Source: Paludibacteraceae bacterium
GTDB taxonomy: Bacteria; Bacteroidota; Bacteroidia; Bacteroidales; Paludibacteraceae
DNA length: 10,857 nucleotides
Assembly: GCA_017960065.1 (NCBI GenBank)
Contig: JAGCZK010000180.1
Span: 1 to 10,857, forward strand
Reading direction: 5' to 3'
Under the pieces are notes generated by a model. That model was not told the origin of the DNA. It worked only from the letters and a program-made list of their open reading frames with translations, and ran no database searches. Shown here in pieces: positions 1 through 5,476 of the stretch. A program made the translations under genes and the position numbers. Every line of letters begins with the position of its first letter. Position 1 is the stretch's first letter.

Positions 1-1049
1 TAGTGCGTCAGCAGGTGCAGGCAGTAGCTCAGCGCCACGCCCAACACGATGGCTCCGAGTCCGATGGCCATGAGCGACATGCGCCCCTTGATCAGCCACA
101 GGCAGAAGAGCGAAAAGAAGACCCCGTAGCCGATGGGGGCCAGCAGCATCAGTACCGACGACTTGTTTTTGAAGCAGAGCATCAGCATCAACAGGGCCAA
201 CGTCAGCGAAATGCCGATGGTCAGCACCAGGTCTTCCTTGATTTGGCGCGAGTTGAACACGCTTTGGATCGGGGCGCCGTGAAACAGCACCTGCACGTCG
301 TCGAACCCGGCTTCGGTCTGGGCGATGGCTCGCTCAATCTTGGTGGCCAGCCGCGTTCCGATTTTGGAGTCGAATCCGGTAAAGTTGGGCGACAGGAAGG
401 CGACGACGGTCGACGAGTCGCGGGTATAGAAGTGACCGTCCAGAATGCGGTAGCTGCCACCGAGGGCCGAAGTGGCCATCTGCGACTTCGACGAAAAAGC
501 CTGGCGCAGCCGCAAGGGGTCTTGGCGTACCAGCTCAAACGAGTACATGCCCGTGGCCGACTGCACGTCGTCGAAGTTGTCGCGCATGGATTGGGCGATG
601 ACCTCCGGGCTGCAAATCGAATCCAGTACCGTATAGTCGGCGTTTTCGAAGATGACCGGCAGGTGCTGGTACAGGTAGCCGATGCCGTCGTAGAGCAGGC
701 TCTCGTCGAGCTGCCAGGTGAGGTCGGCGATGTACGAAGTGGCGGTGTCTTGTACCAACAGCGAGTCGGCAAAGGCGTCGCAGGCGGCGGCCAGGGTTTC
801 GTAATCGGGGGTGGCGCCGTCTTTGGCGGTGAAGAGAATGAATATCTTGTCTTTTACCTTCAGATTTTCGAACACCAGTTGTTCTTCGGCGTTTTCGTCG
901 TTCGAACCCAACAGTTTCGAGATGTCTTCCTCAAACTTGATTTGCGTGCCAAATGCGATGAAGATGGCGGAGGTGACGAGCATCAGCACATACATCAAAG
1001 CTTTGTGCCGGTCGAAGTATTCAAACAAGCGGATGAAAAATTGGGTCAT
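1..1049 (-). CDS. MMPL/RND-superfamily exporter, partial (C-terminus beyond left edge)
   Basis: This is the N-terminal 349 residues of an inner-membrane MMPL/RND-type exporter; the rest lies left of the window. The start ATG at 1047-1049 gives MTQFFIRLFEYFDRHK. A first membrane helix (about residues 17-36) is followed by a large extracytoplasmic domain (about 37-270) and then three closely spaced helices (about 272-292, 298-320 and 325-346), as in the first half of MMPL proteins. The end of the fourth helix reads GVALSYCLHLLTH, which aligns with the MMPL/Patched G-x-x-x-D-Y-x-x-H-L-L motif but has Ser341 where Asp is usual. It is the last visible gene of the minus-strand operon, 16 nt after the hot-dog gene stop. 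By analogy with aryl-polyene clusters, which carry a predicted exporter of this type, it probably moves the lipid/polyene product towards the outer membrane. The family is well supported; the substrate is inferred. Confidence 0.82.
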   Translation of the reverse strand, partial: MTQFFIRLFEYFDRHKALMYVLMLVTSAIFIAFGTQIKFEEDISKLLGSNDENAEEQLVFENLKVKDKIFILFTAKDGATPDYETLAAACDAFADSLLVQDTATSYIADLTWQLDESLLYDGIGYLYQHLPVIFENADYTVLDSICSPEVIAQSMRDNFDDVQSATGMYSFELVRQDPLRLRQAFSSKSQMATSALGGSYRILDGHFYTRDSSTVVAFLSPNFTGFDSKIGTRLATKIERAIAQTEAGFDDVQVLFHGAPIQSVFNSRQIKEDLVLTIGISLTLALLMLMLCFKNKSSVLMLLAPIGYGVFFSLFCLWLIKGRMSLMAIGLGAIVLGVALSYCLHLLTH

Positions 1050-1065
1050 AAACGGGAAAATGGGG

Positions 1066-1437
1066 TTAGGCGGCCTTTACTTCCGCTTTCAGTTCCAGAT
1101 AACTTTGTTCGCCGTGAAACAGCGAAGCTCTCAATTTCCAGGCACCGGCCGTTTCGAGCGGTGTCAGTTGGATGCGCAACGAAAGCAGCGGGGTGGCGTC
1201 GGGGGTTACCAGCGCCGTGAATTTGCATTGCGAGATGGCATACAAAAACAGCGGGCATTGCGTCATCTTTTCGGCGCAGCCGCGAATCATTTGGATGTTG
1301 CAGACACCCGGTGCCACCGCTTTTTCGGGGAAATGTCCCTGATACACTTCGCAATCGGGGTTCAGCTTCAGTTCAAAGAGGGTGGCCTCCGGCTGGTTGT
1401 CTTGTGACAGAATTTCAAAAAACGGTGTCTTAAACAT
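1066..1437 (-). CDS. FabZ-like hot-dog protein (3-hydroxyacyl-ACP dehydratase family), ApeI-like
   Basis: A 123-residue single hot-dog-fold protein. The signature is GHFPEKAVAPGVCNIQ at residues 34-49, matching the FabZ/FabA H-F-P-x-x-P-x-x-P-G-V-L-x-x-E motif. The catalytic His is present (His35), but the acidic residue expected 14 positions later is Gln49. I chose the ATG at 1435-1437, which lies 2 nt after the thioesterase stop. A longer in-frame start at 1461 would overlap the thioesterase and add an unconvincing MACPMVIT extension. It is the fifth gene of the operon, between the thioesterase and the exporter. It most likely takes part in dehydrating ACP-bound 3-hydroxyacyl chains, or it may be a hot-dog partner subunit or thioesterase. 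The Gln leaves activity on its own in doubt. Confidence 0.78.
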   Translation of the reverse strand: MFKTPFFEILSQDNQPEATLFELKLNPDCEVYQGHFPEKAVAPGVCNIQMIRGCAEKMTQCPLFLYAISQCKFTALVTPDATPLLSLRIQLTPLETAGAWKLRASLFHGEQSYLELKAEVKAA

Positions 1438-1439
1438 AG

Positions 1440-1868
1440 TTATAACCATTGGGCACGCCACTGGCGAATAAATTCGGGCGTGGATAGTTCAAATTCCCCT
1501 TCGTTGGTCACGAAGAGTTGGGTGGAGCTGGCGGTCAGGATCAGTTCGTTGTCGCTGTCGCGATACACGGCGTATTCGAACATCAGTTTGGCCGCTTCGG
1601 TGGGGACATAGGTGGTTTCGATGCGCAGCACGTCGTCGAGGCGGGCGTTCTTCTTGTAGCTCAGGTGCAAATCCACCACGGGGACCACATAGCCGTTTTC
1701 GAAGATGCGCATGTACGCCAGTCCGAATTGGCGTCCGAAAGCCTCCCTGCCTAACTCCAGGTATTTCACGTAGTTGCCGTGCCACACCATTTGGATGGCA
1801 TCCACCTCAAAAAACGGGACCTGATGCCGGATGACGTTGGTGAGTTTGGCGACTCGCGTTTGGGTCAT
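1440..1868 (-). CDS. YbgC/4-hydroxybenzoyl-CoA thioesterase-like hot-dog thioesterase
   Basis: A 142-residue protein of the 4HBT/YbgC acyl-thioesterase family, which hydrolyses acyl-CoA or acyl-ACP thioesters. The active-site block F-E-V-D-A-x-x-M-V-W-H-G-N-Y-V-K-Y-L-E-L-G-R at residues 20-41 aligns with the family consensus D-T-D-x-x-G-V-V-Y-H-x-N-Y-x-x-Y-x-E-x-x-R. Asp23 is the predicted catalytic acid and His30-Gly31-Asn32-Tyr33 follows it. Length is normal for the family. The start is 1 nt beyond the dehydratase stop and the stop is 2 nt before the next start, so translation is probably coupled across all three hot-dog genes. In a polyene/fatty-acyl cluster it may release or proofread chains on the ACP, resembling the thioesterase (ApeK-like) of aryl-polyene clusters. 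The family is clear; the substrate is inferred. Confidence 0.82.
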   Translation of the reverse strand: MTQTRVAKLTNVIRHQVPFFEVDAIQMVWHGNYVKYLELGREAFGRQFGLAYMRIFENGYVVPVVDLHLSYKKNARLDDVLRIETTYVPTEAAKLMFEYAVYRDSDNELILTASSTQLFVTNEGEFELSTPEFIRQWRAQWL

Positions 1869-1869
1869 G

Positions 1870-2304
1870 TCAGTCGTTTTGAATGAATATCTTCATTTGG
1901 CACGATGCCACCTTTTCGCCATTGAGCGTGGTTTCGGCCTGGATGAGCGTGACGCCCATGATTTCCGAAACGACCTCGATGCGCGTTCGGATCATACTGC
2001 CGGCCTCGGGCAGACAGTAGGCCGCAAATTTGCGGATTTCTCCGATAAATCCCAGCGGCGCTTTTTTGCCGGCAAGGTAGTGCGGATAACCGGCGAAAGC
2101 CGCGGCTGATTGGGCAATGTGCTCAATCAACCCCGGCTCTGTAAATCGGTTATTCGAGCAAAAACAATTGTCAGGACTGATCTGCAGGGCGGTTTCCGCT
2201 TCGGTTTCGGTAGCCTTGAACAGGTGGGTTACCATCACCATGGGAGGCCGTTGCGGGATCAGTTGGTACAACTGTTCTCCCTCAAACAAGGCTTTGGACA
2301 TCAT
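1870..2304 (-). CDS. ApeP-like 3-hydroxyacyl-ACP dehydratase (hot-dog fold)
   Basis: A 144-residue hot-dog protein resembling the dehydratase found in aryl-polyene clusters. The N-terminal stretch LIPQRPPMVMV (residues 15-25) and the block FTEPGLIEHIAQSAAAFAGY (54-73) are the recognisable features. Glu61 in LIEHIAQ aligns with the catalytic Glu of FabZ (I-I-E-A-L-A-Q), but there is no His at or near the FabZ GHFP position; that segment reads DNCFCSNNRF. Its ATG at 2302-2304 shares one base with the TAA of the ACP gene (2304-2306), so the two are translationally coupled. A second ATG follows immediately at 2299-2301 and could be the true start. The likely role is dehydration of ACP-bound 3-hydroxyacyl intermediates to enoyl/polyene chains, perhaps together with the second hot-dog protein downstream. 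Family confidence is good; specificity is inferred from context. Confidence 0.8.
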   Translation of the reverse strand: MMSKALFEGEQLYQLIPQRPPMVMVTHLFKATETEAETALQISPDNCFCSNNRFTEPGLIEHIAQSAAAFAGYPHYLAGKKAPLGFIGEIRKFAAYCLPEAGSMIRTRIEVVSEIMGVTLIQAETTLNGEKVASCQMKIFIQND

Positions 2305-2549
2305 TATTTTTCGATGTTGTCGTAAATGAAGTCGTACAGCAGGCTGAAGGTTTTCAACGAAGCGATTTCGCTGTTTTTGATTTTTACTTTGAATTCGCTT
2401 TCAATCAAAGCGACCATGTCAACCAAGCTCAAACTATCCAACTTCAAGGTTCTCTTGATGTCAGCGTCGGGCGTGATGGTTTCGGGTTCCACTTCAAATT
2501 CATCAACCAATACGGCGTTGATTTTCTCAATTAATTCAGCTTTTTCCAT
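2304..2549 (-). CDS. Acyl carrier protein
   Basis: An 81-residue acyl carrier protein starting MEKAELIEKINAVL. The phosphopantetheine attachment motif is LDSLSLVDM (residues 37-45), with Ser39 as the modified serine, followed by the usual acidic helix (VALIESEFKV). The reading frame is open further upstream to 2615, but the extra 22 residues are Arg-rich, unlike an ACP, and would overlap the ketosynthase gene, so the ATG at 2547-2549 was chosen. It lies 25 nt downstream of the ketosynthase stop and overlaps the next start by one base. The divergent sequence and its place between a ketosynthase and a dehydratase suggest a dedicated pathway ACP, not the housekeeping AcpP. It needs a phosphopantetheinyl transferase, none of which is in the window. 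Confidence 0.9.
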   Translation of the reverse strand: MEKAELIEKINAVLVDEFEVEPETITPDADIKRTLKLDSLSLVDMVALIESEFKVKIKNSEIASLKTFSLLYDFIYDNIEK

Positions 2550-2574
2550 GTTTAATAAATTATAGAATGATAAA

Positions 2575-3798
2575 TTACAAATTCTTGACAATGAGCGTCG
2601 AGTTGGTTCCGCCAAAGCCGAAGGAGTTGGTCAGGAACATGTCGAAATGCTTGTTGATGCGGGTCGCCGGAATTTTGAGCTTGGCCGAATCTTCGTCGGG
2701 GTTCTCAAAGTTGAGGTTGGCGGCGATGAAGTTGTTTTTCATCATCAGAATCGAATAGATGGTTTCGCTCGCGCCTGCCATCCACATTTCGTGGCCGGTT
2801 TGCGACTTGGTCGAGGTGACTTCCGGGCAAGCGTCGCCAAATACGTTGTAGATGGCTTTGGCTTCTTGGGTGTCGCCGACATGGGTCGAAGTGGCGTGGG
2901 CGTTGATGTAGCCGATTTCGTTCAGTTTGACGCCCGATTGTTCGAGGGCCATTTGCAACGAACGGGTCGGGCCGTCCACGTTGGGGGTCGAGATGTGGTC
3001 GCCATTCGATGAGAAGCCCCAGCCGAGCACTTCGGCGATGATGGGGGCGCCGCGTTTGACGGCCGATTCGTAGCTCTCGATGATTACCGTGGCGGCGCCG
3101 CCTCCCGGACCCAGACCGTCGCGGTCGCGGTCGAACGGACGCGAGGCCTTGGTGGGCTCGCTTTCGCGGGTCGAGAAGGCGCTGATGCCGTCGAAGCTGC
3201 CGACAGCGTAGGGGTTAACCTCTTGGGCTCCACCGCATACGACCATGTCTTGCAAACCGTTGCGGATGAGCAGGGCGCCCAAGCCGATGGCGTGCGAAGA
3301 GCTGGCGCAAGCGCCGGAAATGGTCAGGTTGATGCCTTTGAGATGATAGATGCACGAAAGGTTCATGGTGACGGTCGAGTTCATCGACTGGAAGATGCCG
3401 CCCGAACCGATGAGGGTCGTGTCGCGTTTTTCGAACATGGTCTGGCAGCTTTTGTACACCGGTTCGGCGCTGCTGTCGTTGCCGTAGAGCAGTCCGACCA
3501 CATGGCTGTCGAGGTAATCCTGGTCAATGCCGGCGTTTTTGAGCGCTTCGGCCGTGGCCACATAGGCGTATTTGGCCTGTTCGGGCATAAAGGTGCGCTG
3601 GCTGCGGCTCAAAATGCCTTTCAAGTCGGGCACGTCCAATTTGGAGGTCAGTGCCGAGCGGAAGCCCAAGTCTTTGCGGGCTTGGTCAAAAACAATACCG
3701 GAGACTCCGTTGTAGAGCGAGTCTCTTACAGCGTCAAGGCCATTGCCGAGGCAGGAGTAAATGCCCATGCCGGTAATCACAACCCTTCTGTTCGTCAT
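2575..3798 (-). CDS. 3-oxoacyl-ACP synthase (FabB/FabF-type ketosynthase) of a polyene/fatty-acyl cluster
   Basis: A full-length 407-residue condensing enzyme that extends acyl chains on an ACP by decarboxylative Claisen condensation. It has the complete Cys-His-His triad: Cys164 in SGACASSSHAIG, His301 in NAHATSTHVGDT and His336 in KSQTGHEM. The C-terminal glycine-rich NSFGFGGTN motif is also present. It is therefore catalytic, not a chain-length factor, which lacks the Cys. It is the first gene of a six-gene minus-strand operon, with the ATG at 3796-3798 opening MTNRRVVITGMG. An ACP and dehydratase follow directly. Together they suggest an aryl-polyene or flexirubin-like pathway (ApeO/ApeR-type enzyme) in place of housekeeping FabF, although sequence alone cannot exclude another fatty-acyl product. 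Confidence 0.9.
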   Translation of the reverse strand: MTNRRVVITGMGIYSCLGNGLDAVRDSLYNGVSGIVFDQARKDLGFRSALTSKLDVPDLKGILSRSQRTFMPEQAKYAYVATAEALKNAGIDQDYLDSHVVGLLYGNDSSAEPVYKSCQTMFEKRDTTLIGSGGIFQSMNSTVTMNLSCIYHLKGINLTISGACASSSHAIGLGALLIRNGLQDMVVCGGAQEVNPYAVGSFDGISAFSTRESEPTKASRPFDRDRDGLGPGGGAATVIIESYESAVKRGAPIIAEVLGWGFSSNGDHISTPNVDGPTRSLQMALEQSGVKLNEIGYINAHATSTHVGDTQEAKAIYNVFGDACPEVTSTKSQTGHEMWMAGASETIYSILMMKNNFIAANLNFENPDEDSAKLKIPATRINKHFDMFLTNSFGFGGTNSTLIVKNL

Positions 3799-3865
3799 AA
3801 TTTTCGTTCTTATGGATGGTTAATCAAACAAGGACGGACTTTTGCAGTCTGTCTTAAAATCGCCG

Positions 3866-3873
3866 CAAATTTA
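3866..3873 (-). promoter_or_regulatory. Candidate Bacteroidales -7 box for the ketosynthase operon
   Basis: Read on the minus strand this is TAAATTTG, a full match to the Bacteroidales -7 consensus TAnnTTTG. It would place the transcript start near 3860, with a leader of roughly 60 nt before the ketosynthase ATG. No good TTTG -33 box is seen at the expected 19-21 nt spacing, so the promoter may be weak or activator-dependent. This is an inference from consensus only. Confidence 0.5.
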
Positions 3874-4050
3874 GTTTATTTTTCCGTCATCAGCGACTTT
3901 TTCCATAAAAAAAGTATTAACACCGCCGTGAAAATGCCCGTTATTTTTCGGATTCTTTCTTGAAAATGAGCTTTTTGCGTCATCTTGGACCGGTTTTTTC
4001 CCCTTCGGCCGTTTTGTCGCTCTTTTTTTGATTTTTTATGATGGAATGTG

Positions 4051-4072
4051 TGCAAATTGTCGTAAATTTGCA
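4051..4072. promoter_or_regulatory. Perfect inverted repeat overlapping the FKBP promoter: candidate operator
   Basis: The arms TGCAAATT (4051-4058) and AATTTGCA (4065-4072) are exact reverse complements separated by 6 nt, giving two-fold symmetry across about 22 bp. The right arm overlaps the TAAATTTG -7 box, so a dimeric protein bound here would compete with sigma factor. The Lrp/AsnC regulator encoded after the FKBP genes is one possible ligand, but nothing in the sequence proves this. AT-rich symmetric sites also occur by chance. Confidence 0.45.
4063..4070 (+). promoter_or_regulatory. Candidate Bacteroidales -7 box for the FKBP operon
   Basis: TAAATTTG matches TAnnTTTG exactly and lies about 40 nt before the first FKBP start. 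The upstream -33 position has only TATG (4037-4040) with a 22-nt spacer, a poor match to TTTG. The transcript would start near 4074, leaving a leader of about 35 nt. Confidence 0.5.
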
Positions 4073-4108
4073 TGCTGTCCGCTCAAAACCCCGGCAGCCT
4101 GATTAAGA

Positions 4109-4705
4109 ATGGAATCACTGATGGAAAAAGTAAGTTATGCCTTGGGCATGAGTATCGGAAACAATCTGCAGTCTTCCGGGATTGCCGGAGTCAACCTCGA
4201 GCAGTTTACCCAAGGGGTGCAGGATGTGTTGGAACACCGTAAGACCGTCCTGTCGGCCGATGAGGCCAAGAAGGTGCTGGACGAGTTTTTCCAGGCCCTG
4301 GCCAATAAAATCAATGCACAGAACAAAGAGGCCGGAAGCGCGTTTCTGGCCAAAAACAAACAGGAAGCCGGAGTGATCGAACTGCCCAGCGGCCTGCAAT
4401 ATAAAGTGCTGACCGAAGGCAAGGGTCGCAAGCCTGCCGCCACCGACCGGGTGCGCTGCCATTACAAGGGCAGTTTGCTCGACGGCACGGTGTTCGACAG
4501 TTCGTACGACCGCGGCGAACCGGCCGTGTTCGGCGTCAACCAGGTGATTGCCGGTTGGGTCGAGGCCCTGCAGCTGATGGGCGAGGGCGCCAAGTGGCGG
4601 CTGTTCATCCCGTCGGACCTGGCGTACGGCGAACGTGGCGCCGGAGCGGCGATTCCGCCTCACGCCACACTGGTGTTTGATGTAGAACTCTTAAATGTAC
4701 TCTAA
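4109..4705 (+). CDS. FKBP-type peptidyl-prolyl isomerase, cytoplasmic (FklB/FKBP22-like)
   Basis: A 198-residue prolyl cis-trans isomerase of the FklB/FKBP22 type. There is no signal peptide, so it should act in the cytoplasm. Residues about 5-85 form the helical FKBP_N dimerisation part (starting KVSYALGMSIGNN), and about 93-198 the FKBP fold. The active-site pocket is intact relative to human FKBP12: Tyr119, Phe129-Asp130 in FDSS, Val146-Ile147, Trp150, Tyr173 in AYGERG and Phe190. The first ATG (4109) is used here. An internal ATG at 4121 (MEKVSYALG) fits the usual family N-terminus equally well and may be the true start. It is first of three tandem FKBP genes; its TAA directly abuts the ATG of the next (TAAATG), so translation is probably coupled. 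Confidence 0.92.
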   Translation: MESLMEKVSYALGMSIGNNLQSSGIAGVNLEQFTQGVQDVLEHRKTVLSADEAKKVLDEFFQALANKINAQNKEAGSAFLAKNKQEAGVIELPSGLQYKVLTEGKGRKPAATDRVRCHYKGSLLDGTVFDSSYDRGEPAVFGVNQVIAGWVEALQLMGEGAKWRLFIPSDLAYGERGAGAAIPPHATLVFDVELLNVL

Positions 4706-5455
4706 ATGAAAAAATTGCTTATTGTCGGCCTGGTGCTGCTGGTCGGCGTGGCTTCGGCCGAAGCCAAGTCCAAAAAAGCCCGGCAGGCCAAGGAAGCCGA
4801 GGTGCCGACGGTCACCATCCAAAGTTCGCAGGCCAAACTCGAAACGAAAACCGACTCTGCCCTGTATGCCCTGGGTGTCAATCTGGCCACCAACCTGTCG
4901 ATGCAACTCGACCAGGTGTTCGGAACCGAGGTCTCGAAAGAAAAATTTCTCGAGGCGTTTCGCGAAGTCTTGGGCGATGTGCCGGTGATTTCGCAAATGA
5001 CGCCGGAGTTTGCCAACGACTACCTCAACCGGTACATGCGCCAGTTACAGGAAGAGGCAACGGCCAAGAATATTGAGGAGGAAAAGAAATTCCTTGATGA
5101 AAACCGCAAGCGCGAAGGCGTGATTGAAACCCAAACCGGTTTGCAATACCAGGTGGTGCGTATGGGCGATGGCCCGATGCCGACGGTGGCCGACCGTGTG
5201 AAGGTGCACTACGAAGGAACCTTGCTCGACGGCACCAAGTTCGACAGTTCGTACGACCGGGGCGAACCGGTGGTGTTCGGCCTGTCGCAGGTGATTCCGG
5301 GGTGGACCGAAGGACTCCAGCTGATGCCCGTCGGCTCCAAGTTTGTGCTGTATATTCCGTCGGCGCTCGGCTATGGCCCCAACGGTGCAGGCGGAGCCAT
5401 CCCTCCTTATTCCACCCTGATTTTCGAAGTGGAACTGCTGTCTATTGAACAATAA
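4706..5455 (+). CDS. FKBP-type peptidyl-prolyl isomerase with Sec signal peptide (periplasmic)
   Basis: A 249-residue FKBP with an N-terminal Sec signal peptide (MKKLLIVGLVLLVGVASAEA). Cleavage is likely after A18 or A20, and no lipobox Cys is present, so a soluble periplasmic protein is predicted. After a Lys-rich linker, an FKBP_N-like helical domain follows (about 48-135, with SALYALGVNLATNL), then the PPIase domain (about 144-249). Pocket residues are all present: Tyr169, Phe179-Asp180, Val196-Ile197, Trp200, Tyr223 and Phe240. It has no spacer from the preceding gene and a 21-nt spacer to the next. It resembles the periplasmic FkpA type in architecture and probably assists folding of exported proteins. 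Its PPIase segment is very close to that of the preceding gene, pointing to tandem duplication. Confidence 0.91.
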   Translation: MKKLLIVGLVLLVGVASAEAKSKKARQAKEAEVPTVTIQSSQAKLETKTDSALYALGVNLATNLSMQLDQVFGTEVSKEKFLEAFREVLGDVPVISQMTPEFANDYLNRYMRQLQEEATAKNIEEEKKFLDENRKREGVIETQTGLQYQVVRMGDGPMPTVADRVKVHYEGTLLDGTKFDSSYDRGEPVVFGLSQVIPGWTEGLQLMPVGSKFVLYIPSALGYGPNGAGGAIPPYSTLIFEVELLSIEQ

Positions 5456-5476
5456 TTTTAAAAATAACCCGTTAAA

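Larger units (their letters stand above)
3799..4108. other. Divergent intergenic region between the ketosynthase and FKBP operons
   Basis: This 310-bp AT-rich stretch separates two divergent operons. It holds a -7-type box on each strand (3866-3873 minus, 4063-4070 plus) about 190 bp apart and a perfect inverted repeat at 4051-4072. A 65-codon open frame on the minus strand inside it is basic and low in complexity, with no family resemblance, and it is not annotated. I see no tRNA, terminator or mobile-element remnant here. Confidence 0.7.

Noticed and set aside
3..1220. A 405-codon open frame on the plus strand opposite the exporter and the FabZ-like gene
   Set aside because: It is Gln/His/Arg-rich without a fold signature and spans two recognised minus-strand genes; the minus-strand frame encodes clear MMPL membrane helices.
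1438..1461. Upstream start for the FabZ-like gene at 1461
   Set aside because: It would overlap the thioesterase stop by 22 nt. The ATG at 1437 immediately after that stop matches the tight spacing of the rest of the operon.
2550..2615. N-terminal extension of the ACP gene to an upstream ATG at 2615
   Set aside because: It would overlap the ketosynthase 3' end and add 22 residues that do not fit an ACP; the ATG at 2549 gives a standard-length carrier protein.
3876..4073. A 65-codon minus-strand open frame in the divergent intergenic region
   Set aside because: It is Lys/Arg/His-rich with no family resemblance and overlaps both candidate promoters and the inverted repeat; it is more likely chance coding in AT-rich DNA.
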